The translations under genes and the position numbers were made by a program. Shown here one piece after another: positions 18,375 through 26,486 of a stretch of 64,000 bases of DNA. The notes beneath the pieces were generated by a model. That model saw nothing but the letters and a program-made list of their open reading frames with translations, did not search any database and was not told the DNA's origin. The stretch is from contig NZ_HE578925.1 of NCBI RefSeq assembly GCF_000313565.1, positions 1 through 64,000 on the forward strand, read 5' to 3'. Every line of letters begins with the position of its first letter. Positions within the stretch are counted from its first letter, which is position 1. Source of the DNA: Dielma fastidiosa. Lineage in GTDB: Bacteria; Bacillota_I; Bacilli_A; Erysipelotrichales; Erysipelotrichaceae.

Positions 18375-19087
18375 TCTGTATTCCGGCAATTGATCTGCTT
18401 GATGGACAGGCAGTACGGCTGTTTCAAGGTGATTATGAAAAAGGGGAAGCAGTTGGTGAGGTTGACAGCATTTTAAAGCGGTTGAATCATGCCAAGGCTC
18501 AGCTGCTGCATGTCGTCGATTTGAATGGCGCAAAATGCGGTCAGCGGGTGAATGAGGCATTAATCGCCAAGATTGTGCAGAAGGCTGAAATGCCGGTTGA
18601 GGTCGGCGGCGGTATCCGCACGATGGAAGCCATTGAAGCTTATCTGAACTGCGGTGTAAAACGGGTGATTTTAGGTACGGCAGCCTTAGAAGATGAAACA
18701 TTTTTAAAGGCCGCGCTGGCTCGTTACGGCGATCAGATCGCGGTCGGCGTTGATTGTAAGGATGGTTTTGTCTGTGTGCGCGGCTGGCTATCTGAAAGCC
18801 AGGTCAATTATATTGAATTTGCGAAGCATCTGGAAGCACTGGGGGTTTTGACGCTCATTGTGACAGACATTAAAACTGATGGTACATTACAAGGGCCTAA
18901 TTTGACGATGTTAAAAGCGCTGCGCTCACAAGTATCACTTCAAATCATTGCCAGCGGCGGCATCCGTGACCTTCAAAACCTTCGGGATTTGAAAGCTATC
19001 GGCATGGACGGCGCTATTATGGGTAAAGCGATTTACGCGAATACCATCGATCTTGAGGCAGCAGTTAAGCTCTGCCGGGAGGCTTGA
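18371..19087 (+). CDS. hisA: ProFAR isomerase HisA
   Basis: A 238-residue (beta-alpha)8 barrel isomerase. The two catalytic aspartates are in [12 protein letters not shown] (Asp near residue 8) and [14 protein letters not shown] (near residue 130). Phosphate-binding GGGIR and ASGGI loops are intact. ATGA overlap with hisH, and hisF begins one base after its stop. Confidence 0.96.
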   Translation: MICIPAIDLLDGQAVRLFQGDYEKGEAVGEVDSILKRLNHAKAQLLHVVDLNGAKCGQRVNEALIAKIVQKAEMPVEVGGGIRTMEAIEAYLNCGVKRVILGTAALEDETFLKAALARYGDQIAVGVDCKDGFVCVRGWLSESQVNYIEFAKHLEALGVLTLIVTDIKTDGTLQGPNLTMLKALRSQVSLQIIASGGIRDLQNLRDLKAIGMDGAIMGKAIYANTIDLEAAVKLCREA

Positions 19088-19088
19088 T

Positions 19089-19853
19089 ATGCATACAAAA
19101 AGAATAATACCGTGCCTTGATGTTAAGGATGGTCGTGTTGTGAAGGGAATTAACTTCCTTGGTTTAAAGGAGGTCGGCGATCCGGTTGAACTGGCTCGTC
19201 AGTATTATGAACAAGGTGCCGATGAATTAGTGTTTTTAGATATTACAGCGACCAATGAAAAACGGGAAACGATGCGTGAGCTTGTTGAGGCGGTAGCTAA
19301 AGAGATTTTTATTCCCTTTACGGTTGGCGGCGGCATTCGCTCACTCGATGATATAAGAAAACTGTTATTGGCAGGTGCTGATAAGGTTTCATTAAATTCA
19401 GCGGCGGTTTATGACCCGCAATTAATACGCGCTGGTGCTGATAAGTTTGGCAGCCAGTGCATCGTGTTGGCGATTGACGCGAAAAAGCGGTCTAACAGCG
19501 GCTGGAATGTCTATACTCAGGGTGGTCAGAAGGACAGCGGGCTGGATTTGATTGAATGGGTAAAGGAAGGACAGCGGTTAGGTGCCGGTGAGATCTTGTT
19601 GACGAGTATGGATGCGGACGGTACCCAGCAGGGCTATGATCTTGAGATGCTTCAGGCAGTGCAGAAGGTTGCCCGTGTGCCTTTAATTGCATCAGGGGGC
19701 TGCGGCAGCCTTGATGATTTTAAAGCTGTATTCCTTGCAGATGCGGCAGACGCGGCATTGGCGGCTTCGCTGTTTCATTATGGAAAGCTTACAGTCAAGG
19801 AAGTCAAGAATGCTTTGGCTGAAGCGGGAATCGCTGTGAGGAAAAGCCTATGA
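19089..19853 (+). CDS. hisF: Imidazole glycerol phosphate synthase, cyclase subunit HisF
   Basis: A 254-residue barrel that combines ammonia from HisH with PRFAR to give imidazoleglycerol phosphate and AICAR. Catalytic aspartates lie in [14 protein letters not shown] (Asp near residue 11) and [10 protein letters not shown] (near residue 131). Start is ATG 19089, two bases after the hisA stop codon begins; in-frame codons upstream lie inside hisA and do not match the family N-terminus. Confidence 0.97.
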   Translation: MHTKRIIPCLDVKDGRVVKGINFLGLKEVGDPVELARQYYEQGADELVFLDITATNEKRETMRELVEAVAKEIFIPFTVGGGIRSLDDIRKLLLAGADKVSLNSAAVYDPQLIRAGADKFGSQCIVLAIDAKKRSNSGWNVYTQGGQKDSGLDLIEWVKEGQRLGAGEILLTSMDADGTQQGYDLEMLQAVQKVARVPLIASGGCGSLDDFKAVFLADAADAALAASLFHYGKLTVKEVKNALAEAGIAVRKSL

Positions 19854-20182
19854 TCGAGTTGGATTTTGAAAAGAATCATGGTTTAATACCCGCCATTGTA
19901 CAAGACAGCACAAGCCGGCAAGTGCTGATGCTGGCCTATATGTCAAAAGCCAGTCTTGAACGCACGCTGGCAAGCGGGCTGGCCTGCTACTACAGCCGTT
20001 CCCGTCAAGAACTATGGACAAAGGGAGAAACCAGCGGTCATTATCAGCATGTGGAAGCCATCTATGTTGATTGTGACGCGGATACGCTTTTGCTGCTGGT
20101 CAGACAAGAGGGAGCCGCCTGTCATACCGGTCATCAAAGCTGTTTCTATCGGACAATTAAAGGAGAAGAAAGTGATGAATGA
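19850..20182 (+). CDS. hisI: Phosphoribosyl-AMP cyclohydrolase
   Basis: A 110-residue metalloenzyme opening the purine ring of phosphoribosyl-AMP. Mg and Zn ligands are visible in [13 protein letters not shown] and [11 protein letters not shown]. It is a stand-alone HisI: hisE follows in another frame with an eight-base overlap, not fused. ATGA overlap with hisF. Confidence 0.96.
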   Translation: MIELDFEKNHGLIPAIVQDSTSRQVLMLAYMSKASLERTLASGLACYYSRSRQELWTKGETSGHYQHVEAIYVDCDADTLLLLVRQEGAACHTGHQSCFYRTIKGEESDE

Positions 20183-20498
20183 ATTTGAAAATCTATATCT
20201 TACCATCAAAGACCGCAAACAAAATCCAGAGGCAGGCTCCTATACCGCCTATCTGTTTGATAAGGGCTTAGAAAAAATATTAAAAAAAGTCGGTGAGGAA
20301 GCTTGTGAAGTAGTAATCGCGGCAATGAAAGATGATAAAAGCGAACAGGTGAATGAAGTCTGTGATCTAATGTATCATCTGATGGTACTGCTTGCGCAGT
20401 TAGATATTCCATTGGCTGATGTATGCGAAGAATTAGGCAGACGTTCCGCTAAAACACATAATCTGAAGGCAGAACGCAAACCGATTGAGAAACTGTAA
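20175..20498 (+). CDS. hisE: Phosphoribosyl-ATP pyrophosphohydrolase
   Basis: A 107-residue MazG-like hydrolase removing pyrophosphate from phosphoribosyl-ATP. The signature [21 protein letters not shown] and the EACEVVIAA metal-binding helix are present. ATG 20175 lies inside the end of hisI, preceded by AGGAGAAG at 20161. Last gene of the his operon; no clear terminator follows, so read-through into the PAP2 gene is possible. Confidence 0.95.
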   Translation: MNEFENLYLTIKDRKQNPEAGSYTAYLFDKGLEKILKKVGEEACEVVIAAMKDDKSEQVNEVCDLMYHLMVLLAQLDIPLADVCEELGRRSAKTHNLKAERKPIEKL

Positions 20499-20501
20499 AA
20501 A

Positions 20502-20530
20502 TTGATAATTTATCTGAGTTGTGTTATCCT
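20502..20530 (+). promoter_or_regulatory. Promoter-like sequence before the PAP2 gene
   Basis: TTGATA (20502-20507), a 17-base spacer and TATCCT (20525-20530). The predicted start near 20537 would leave only a few bases before ATG 20543, or about 18 before an in-frame ATG at 20555. Confidence 0.45.
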
Positions 20531-20542
20531 AATCACTAAGAA

Positions 20543-21211
20543 ATGAGTGATTGGATGAAATTATTTGAAATGCTGAAAAAATATCGCCGGCAGCTGCTGC
20601 TTACCATGGCTGTCTGTATCTTTTTATTTATTGCCTGTGCGTTGAAGCTGAATCAGCTTTCCGCATTTGATCAGCAAGTCTATACTTTTGTATCACTTGC
20701 AATCTCTAAAACACTGACGCCGCTGATGCGCATGCTGACTGAATTAGGCGGGACGCTGGGCTTAGTTCTTTTATGTGCCATCGGCGCACTGCTTTTAATG
20801 CTAATGAAAAAGCGTGTACTGGCTTGTTTAATGATCAGCAATCTGGCAATAACCGCAGCCAGTAATGTTCTCTTGAAACAGCTTTTCATCAGACCAAGAC
20901 CGATTGGTTACCGGCTGATTGAAATTGATGGCTATTCATTTCCCAGCGGTCACTCGATGGCGGCGATGGCCTTTTATGGCTATTTAATCTATTTGATCTG
21001 GCATAAGCTCGAAGTAAAATGGCAGAAGTATCTGTTTACTTGCTTACTAAGTTTATTGATTGTTTTAATCATGCTGAGCCGTATTTATTTGGGTGTGCAT
21101 TATGCCAGCGATGTGTTAGCCGGCGCGGCTGCGGCATTGGCGATACTGATTTGTTTTACTTCATGTACCAGAAAATATTGTCTGCTTGAATTAAATGATA
21201 AAAAGGACTAA
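20543..21211 (+). CDS. PAP2-family membrane phosphatase
   Basis: A 222-residue integral membrane phosphatase with about five hydrophobic segments. The three acid-phosphatase motifs are clear: KQLFIRPRP (near residue 112), PSGHSMA (near residue 134) and SRIYLGVHYASD (near residue 178). The family dephosphorylates lipids such as undecaprenyl pyrophosphate, phosphatidylglycerol phosphate or phosphatidic acid; the substrate is not decidable. The N-terminus is uncertain between ATG 20543 and ATG 20555. Confidence 0.9.
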   Translation: MSDWMKLFEMLKKYRRQLLLTMAVCIFLFIACALKLNQLSAFDQQVYTFVSLAISKTLTPLMRMLTELGGTLGLVLLCAIGALLLMLMKKRVLACLMISNLAITAASNVLLKQLFIRPRPIGYRLIEIDGYSFPSGHSMAAMAFYGYLIYLIWHKLEVKWQKYLFTCLLSLLIVLIMLSRIYLGVHYASDVLAGAAAALAILICFTSCTRKYCLLELNDKKD

Positions 21212-21232
21212 GATTAAGGCAGAGGTGATCGT

Positions 21233-21487
21233 ATGAGCGAGCTTAGCAAGCTGCCAAATGTCGGCAAGGTATTGGAAGACGCGTTGCTGCAGATTGGTGT
21301 GCATAATGAAGAAGAATTATGTTTAATGGGAGCCAAAACAGCTTTTATTAAAATCAGGGAACAGGTGGATGAGGGAGCCTGCCTGCATATGCTCTATGGT
21401 ATTGAAGGAGCTATTGAAGGAGTTAGAGATAATCTGTTAGCTGATGAGGTCAAACAGGATCTGAAGCAGTTTTTTAAAAACTTATAA
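21233..21487 (+). CDS. TfoX C-terminal domain protein
   Basis: An 84-residue protein consisting of a TfoX_C-like helix-hairpin-helix domain: LSKLPNVGKVLEDALLQIGV, then a helical bundle ending ALEGVRDNL-like. Stand-alone TfoX_C proteins are common in Bacillota; a competence role is not implied without the N-terminal domain. AGAGGTG precedes ATG 21233. Confidence 0.8.
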   Translation: MSELSKLPNVGKVLEDALLQIGVHNEEELCLMGAKTAFIKIREQVDEGACLHMLYGIEGAIEGVRDNLLADEVKQDLKQFFKNL

Positions 21488-21683
21488 TGAAAAATGATCT
21501 GTGGGTAAACCATGGATTATTTTTTTATGTTCTTAAATAAGCTGGATTTGGAGAAATGTGTAATAAATGAGTCAAAAGCTTGGAAAAATGTGTAAAACTT
21601 TAATCGGCTATTAAAAATACTCAGTTAGAAAAACAAAAGAATTCTTGTTAATACATGGTAAAACGTAATTCTTATAAGTATAA

Positions 21684-21719
21684 AAAAATCCAGGCACCTG
21701 TTCAGTGAGCCTGGATTTT
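21684..21719 (-). terminator. Terminator of the F420-ligase-family gene
   Basis: On the minus strand, AAAATCCAGGC pairs with GCCTGGATTTT and is followed by T7. The plus strand also has a short T tract, so it may serve both directions. Confidence 0.85.
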
Positions 21720-21737
21720 ATTGTTTTAAATGGATGA

Positions 21738-22928
21738 TTAATTCGTATAATTATCAAAGTAGCCCTGTACCAATACAATCGGTGTTCCCTTGTCACCAGA
21801 TCCGCTGGTCAAATCACAGAGAGAACCAATTAAATCGGTCAGACGCCGTGGTGTAGTACCCTGGGAAGCCATTGAGCCAACAAGATTATCATCTTTTGAT
21901 TTAATCTTTTCGCTGATGGCAGCTTTTAATGCTTCACCATTCAAATCAGAGAAATCATTGTCTGCCAGATATTTCAGCTTTAATTCATTCGGAGTACCTT
22001 CAAGTCCGTCAGTATAAGCAGGTGATACACATGGATCAGCCAATTCCCAGATTTTGCCGACAGGATCACGGAACGCGCCATCACCATAAACCATAACTTC
22101 GATATGCTTTCCGCAGCCTGCTTTTAATTGCTGCTGAACCGCTTCAACAAACGGCATGCAGTTTCGCGGGAACAGCTTAACGCTCTCTTCGGTGGACTTG
22201 TTTGAACCAAGCAAACCAAATTGCTCATTATAGCCGCTGCCATTTACACTGGCATTCAGGATATCGTCCAAGCCGCATACAACTTCTGCACCGGCTTTTT
22301 TTAGCAGGCGTTTTGTACGCTGGCGGGTATGAATGTCACAAGTCAGAATCCGTTTAGTATAATCAAGAATCACTCTTGGATCATTCGCAAATAGGATTTC
22401 AACCTCAGCACCGCTTTCTTTAATCAGCGAGCTGTAATAATCAACATAATCTACACCAGTAAAGGTATGTTTATTTTCACCGAATAATGCACGGTATTTT
22501 TCTAAGGTCAGTACATCACTGTAAGGGTTGATGCCGGCTTCATCAAGCATATCTAAAGATACTAGCTCATTGCCGACTTCATCACTTGGATAACTCAGCA
22601 TTAATACTACTTTTTTCGCACCCTTGGCAATTCCTTTAAGACAAATTGAAAAACGATTGCGGCTAAGAATCGGGAAAATGACACCGATGGTTTCACCGCC
22701 AAGCTTCTTTCTTACATCTTCGGCAATCGCATCTGTAGACGCATAATTACCCTGTGCTCTGGCAACGATTGATTCAGTAACTGCCACAACATCCTTGTCT
22801 CTTAGTTCAAAGCCTTCTGCTTCTGCAGCTTCAAGTACGCTAGAGGCTACAATGGCTGCCAGATCATCACCCTCACGAATGATTGGACAGCGGACACCTC
22901 TTGATATAGTTCCAACTTTTCTTTCCAT
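21738..22928 (-). CDS. Coenzyme F420:L-glutamate ligase-family protein (orphan)
   Basis: A 396-residue protein of the F420-0:gamma-glutamyl ligase (CofE/FbiB) superfamily. Family-like segments are GVRCPIIREGDDLAAIV at the N-terminus, VVAVTESIVARAQGN, and VMVYGDGAFRDPVGKIWELADP. True CofE adds glutamates to F420-0. Bacillota of this kind are not known to make F420 and no cof/fbi gene is in the window, so it may act on another acceptor. ATG 22928 follows AAAGGA by five bases; seven extra codons upstream lack a ribosome site. Monocistronic with its own terminator. Confidence 0.7.
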   Translation of the reverse strand: MERKVGTISRGVRCPIIREGDDLAAIVASSVLEAAEAEGFELRDKDVVAVTESIVARAQGNYASTDAIAEDVRKKLGGETIGVIFPILSRNRFSICLKGIAKGAKKVVLMLSYPSDEVGNELVSLDMLDEAGINPYSDVLTLEKYRALFGENKHTFTGVDYVDYYSSLIKESGAEVEILFANDPRVILDYTKRILTCDIHTRQRTKRLLKKAGAEVVCGLDDILNASVNGSGYNEQFGLLGSNKSTEESVKLFPRNCMPFVEAVQQQLKAGCGKHIEVMVYGDGAFRDPVGKIWELADPCVSPAYTDGLEGTPNELKLKYLADNDFSDLNGEALKAAISEKIKSKDDNLVGSMASQGTTPRRLTDLIGSLCDLTSGSGDKGTPIVLVQGYFDNYTN

Positions 22929-22987
22929 AAGAATCCTTTCTTGTCTCACGACGTTACAGTATTATTATAAACGAAAAGCGGGTAGGT

Positions 22988-23869
22988 TTACAGATGCAAA
23001 TGCAATTGTTCGACAGTTTTTCGCTGATAGGCATGAATGATGTCTGACATCTTATACAGGATACCGGCTTCATCACAGGCGCTTTTAAATATGGCATAGA
23101 GCCGGCGGGCATTCGGCACCTGACAGTTATAGCTGCTGCCATAGGCATGAATCATCTTCTGGGCAGTGCCAGGGAATAATTCATCTGCTTTCTTTAAATA
23201 ATAATCACGCTGATTATCACGCAGTGTCACACCAAACATTGGATAAATGAAAGGTATCTTATGCTCTTTTGCCTGCTTGACAATCGCTGTTATATTTTCT
23301 GATGTATCATTGATGAAAGGAAGCAGCGGCATTAATAAAATACCGGCATAAATCCCTGCCTCATTCATGGTCTGAAGGGCTTCAAAACGCTTAGAGGATG
23401 GGCAGACATTTGGTTCAATCAGCTTGGCTAAATTATCATCAGCACAGGTAATTGTCATTTTCACGATTGCGCTATTATGTTCGGAAATACTTTTAAGAAT
23501 ATCAAGATCACGAAGAATTAAATCACTTTTAGTCTCTAATGATAAACCAAAACCATAACGATCAAGCAGCATTAACGCTTGCCTTGACAGCTGAAGTTCT
23601 TTTTCAAATGGGTTATATGTATCTGACATAGCACCCATACCGACAACACCTTTAACCCGTTTTCGGCGCAGTTCATTTTCTAATATCAGCAACGCATCTT
23701 TCTTAATCCGTACCGTATCAAAATGATCAATGCCGTAACAGCTGCTTCTCGAATCGCAGTAAATACAGCCATGACAGCAGCCGCGATACAGATTCATATT
23801 ATAATCAACACCAAACCAGCCGGCTTTATAGCTTACATTCTGTAAGATTGACTTAGCGATAATTTCCAT
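22988..23869 (-). CDS. SPL-family radical SAM protein
   Basis: A 293-residue radical SAM protein of the spore-photoproduct-lyase-like family. The cluster motif CX3CX2C lies in RGCCHGCIYCDSRS near residue 33. Further marks are GAMSDTYNPFE and SLETKSDLILRD. Homologues without a sporulation context have unknown reactions. ATG 23869 starts two bases after the stop of the upstream acetyltransferase gene, so the pair is cotranscribed. An upstream in-frame extension would lie inside that gene. Confidence 0.85.
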   Translation of the reverse strand: MEIIAKSILQNVSYKAGWFGVDYNMNLYRGCCHGCIYCDSRSSCYGIDHFDTVRIKKDALLILENELRRKRVKGVVGMGAMSDTYNPFEKELQLSRQALMLLDRYGFGLSLETKSDLILRDLDILKSISEHNSAIVKMTITCADDNLAKLIEPNVCPSSKRFEALQTMNEAGIYAGILLMPLLPFINDTSENITAIVKQAKEHKIPFIYPMFGVTLRDNQRDYYLKKADELFPGTAQKMIHAYGSSYNCQVPNARRLYAIFKSACDEAGILYKMSDIIHAYQRKTVEQLHLHL

Positions 23870-23870
23870 A

Positions 23871-24590
23871 TCAGATTCCCAAGAAGCTTTTAATTTTCTT
23901 TTCTGAATAGATTTCATTGGTAACAAAACAACCATCTTTAAATAACGCATAGGTTGTTACCGGGGATGGACAAGCTTTGGCTTTTTCAAACGTATCGATA
24001 TGGATCAATGTCATAGGGATATTGTTTTCATCCGCAATCTTTTTAAATAACGGCGCATATTGAGCGGTAAACGGACATTGAGCGGTGTAATACAGGCAGA
24101 GTCCTTCTGGCGCTTTTGAACAGTTAAAGGCAGGTAATGGCTGATCATCAAAGGGCAGTGCGGCTAACTCAAAGGGAGCCCAGCTGTCAGCCAGCACAAA
24201 TCCATTTGCTTTCAAAAAGACAGGATCGGAAAGAAAGGGCATTTTCTTCGCTGAGGTTATGGCCGCCAGCCCTGATTTACCTTCAGCTTTTGCTTGGTCA
24301 ATTAATTTTGCGAGTAATTCTTTTCCATATCCGCAGCCCTGATACTTACCGCTGACCCAGAAACAGTCAATGATCATATAATTATTGCCGATTATCGGCA
24401 GCCAAGCCTTTTCAACCGGCATCGCTTCGATAAATACCTTTCCGCTGACATCACCCTTTAAAAAATACAAGCCTTGATCAAGCTGCTGCTTCAGCCACGC
24501 TCTTTTTGCCGCAGTACCTAATTTATTTGAAGTTGCACAGCATAAATGCTCTTTATCGATATTTTCTTTTGTTAGTTGTATGTAATTCAT
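23871..24590 (-). CDS. GNAT acetyltransferase with YoaP-like C-terminal domain
   Basis: A 239-residue two-domain protein. Residues 1-140 are a GNAT domain with the acetyl-CoA loop YQGCGYGKELLAKLI near residue 84. Residues about 160-239 resemble the YoaP-like domain with a thioredoxin-like CPFTAQYAP motif. Substrate unknown. It overlaps the WYL regulator gene by four bases (ATGA) and is followed two bases later by the radical SAM gene: a three-gene operon. Confidence 0.8.
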   Translation of the reverse strand: MNYIQLTKENIDKEHLCCATSNKLGTAAKRAWLKQQLDQGLYFLKGDVSGKVFIEAMPVEKAWLPIIGNNYMIIDCFWVSGKYQGCGYGKELLAKLIDQAKAEGKSGLAAITSAKKMPFLSDPVFLKANGFVLADSWAPFELAALPFDDQPLPAFNCSKAPEGLCLYYTAQCPFTAQYAPLFKKIADENNIPMTLIHIDTFEKAKACPSPVTTYALFKDGCFVTNEIYSEKKIKSFLGI

Positions 24591-25492
24591 TCTTGTTCTC
24601 CTTGATATAATATAGACAGTTCTTTTAATTGACGGCTTATCTCATACCGCAACACACTAGGTTCAAGTAATTCACAGGCATTGCCGAAAGATAATACAAA
24701 TCCAATGATCCAGCTTTCATCAGGAAAGGTTCCAGTAACGATGAAATAGCCGTTTTCATCACGGGTGTAAGTATGCGGATCAAATTCATCAACGACCCGA
24801 AACCCCATGCTTGGATGAATCCTTAAAGTGTAATTAAATTGTTTATCAGGCTTGGGCATCGACGGCAGTTTTGTGATTGGCTTTCTGTTGAAGGTTTCCT
24901 CTAACACTGTCAGATTAATAATGCGTGAAATCTTAAAGAAGCGAAATCCCTGACGTAAATGACAATAGGCATAGATATACCAGGCAGATCCTTTAAAAAT
25001 CAGCTTATAAGGATCGACCGTACGCTCACTTTCTTGACCTTCATTGCTGATATAAGAAAAATGCAGGCATTGGCAGTTGAGAATTGCATTTTTAAATAAA
25101 TTGAATAATTCGTTAGAAGTATCCACAGCCCAGTTTGTAAAGTCAACATGAATCCAATCAACATCAAGATTGGGGAAGAGGGCGGAAAATTTATTTAGAA
25201 CAGAGGATGTGGCAGGATCATACACTTGATTAAAGCTATGGAGGGCAGCCAGAATTTCCTTTTGTTCATCATCGGTAAGATAGGTACGGTTTAATACATG
25301 ATCGTCCATTAAACGAATCCCGCCGCCGCGGCCTTTTTCAGTATACAGCGGTATTCCTGCCGCACTCAGCACATCTAAATCACGATAAATTGTCCGCACC
25401 GATACTTCAAAATGTTCAGCCAGTTCCTGAGCGGTAATTGAACGTCGCTGAATCAGCAGCCAGATTGTTTCAAGATAGCGTTGTAGTTGCAT
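24587..25492 (-). CDS. HTH-WYL domain transcriptional regulator
   Basis: A 301-residue YafY/DeoR-like regulator. Residues 1-55 form the winged helix (TAQELAEHFEVSVRTIYRDL) and residues about 130-215 the WYL domain, with a central VDPYKLIFKGSAWYIYAYC segment. WYL domains sense ligands or DNA damage products. First gene of the operon with the acetyltransferase and radical SAM genes, so it probably regulates them. ATG 25492 follows AGGTGA by five bases. Confidence 0.9.
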   Translation of the reverse strand: MQLQRYLETIWLLIQRRSITAQELAEHFEVSVRTIYRDLDVLSAAGIPLYTEKGRGGGIRLMDDHVLNRTYLTDDEQKEILAALHSFNQVYDPATSSVLNKFSALFPNLDVDWIHVDFTNWAVDTSNELFNLFKNAILNCQCLHFSYISNEGQESERTVDPYKLIFKGSAWYIYAYCHLRQGFRFFKISRIINLTVLEETFNRKPITKLPSMPKPDKQFNYTLRIHPSMGFRVVDEFDPHTYTRDENGYFIVTGTFPDESWIIGFVLSFGNACELLEPSVLRYEISRQLKELSILYQGEQE

Positions 25493-25576
25493 TGTTATCA
25501 CCTGTTGATATTGTAGCACATTAAACTGACAACCCTATGTCATATTAAAAAGAAAAGATTATATCGGTTCATATAA

Positions 25577-26344
25577 TTATTCGTTTGTTTCTATGTGATG
25601 ACGTATTTCAGCTTCATGATTTTGACAAAATTTATAACTTGCCTGCATAAATTTATCAATCGGCATTTGCTGGTACATTTCATATAAGTGATCAAGAATA
25701 CATTTATTATCAATAAATAGTGTGTAAAAATAATCATAGACACACCCAGTCTCAAAATAAGGGTTAATTGAGCTTAATAAAGGGTCACGCATAATTGGGT
25801 CAACAACCATTTCACTTAATATCCATTTTAAATGCGGCGTTTCATATTCTTCAGCTTGATCATGAAAGATTTCTTGCCACACTTTAAACCATATAAAATG
25901 AATGATTTCGTGGATTGCGATGCCGACTGCGCCCTTGTCACTATTTAGATAAAATAAATCGAAGCTATGCTCAGACAGTGAACGAGGACATATTGGATTG
26001 AATGTAATTTTTGCGTTCATATCGTTAAATTCTTCTTCGAGATTTATTTTAAATGCTGACTTTAAAGCTTCGGTAATTTGCGGCAGACATATCTCCCAAT
26101 GGTTTTGATAAGCGATGCGTTTAGCTTTTAACGTATTTTTATTTTCTTCAACCAGTTGTGTGAAAATAGTTCTTAAATATAGTTCTTGATCTTGCTTTTC
26201 TAATTGGTAAATCTTGCTGCGGTCAATTTGCGGAGTGAAAGCAAAGATAGGTTCTGTCCAATAAGCAGTTTGACTGTTATCTAAAAATTGTGAAATACTT
26301 TGAACATTGTAATCGACATCCACTAAGGTAAATACTAGTTTCAT
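25577..26344 (-). CDS. Putative HExxH metallopeptidase-like protein
   Basis: A 255-residue soluble protein with HEIIHFIWF near residue 140, an HExxH zinc motif inside a predicted helix, followed about 35 residues on by WILSEMVVD, where the Glu could be the third zinc ligand. No signal peptide. No family recognised. ATG 26344 follows AAGGAGG by five bases; nine extra codons upstream have no ribosome site. It stands alone, divergent from the RNA locus to its right. Confidence 0.5.
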   Translation of the reverse strand: MKLVFTLVDVDYNVQSISQFLDNSQTAYWTEPIFAFTPQIDRSKIYQLEKQDQELYLRTIFTQLVEENKNTLKAKRIAYQNHWEICLPQITEALKSAFKINLEEEFNDMNAKITFNPICPRSLSEHSFDLFYLNSDKGAVGIAIHEIIHFIWFKVWQEIFHDQAEEYETPHLKWILSEMVVDPIMRDPLLSSINPYFETGCVYDYFYTLFIDNKCILDHLYEMYQQMPIDKFMQASYKFCQNHEAEIRHHIETNE

Positions 26345-26451
26345 AAGGGCCTCCTTAATCAGAATCATTATTAAGATGATTATACCATGCTGCGCCCTTG
26401 TTTGATTTATTTAACATTATTATGCAGGTTGAAATTATTGTTATAAAATAG

Positions 26452-26480
26452 TTGACAAGAGGTAACGAACTGGTTATAAT
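26452..26480 (+). promoter_or_regulatory. Consensus sigma-A promoter of the 26.5 kb RNA
   Basis: TTGACA (26452-26457), a 17-base spacer and TATAAT (26475-26480): a perfect match in both hexamers and the only one in the window. Start expected near 26487. No start codon with a ribosome site and a long frame follows for 600 bases. Confidence 0.9.
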
Positions 26481-26486
26481 TTAATC

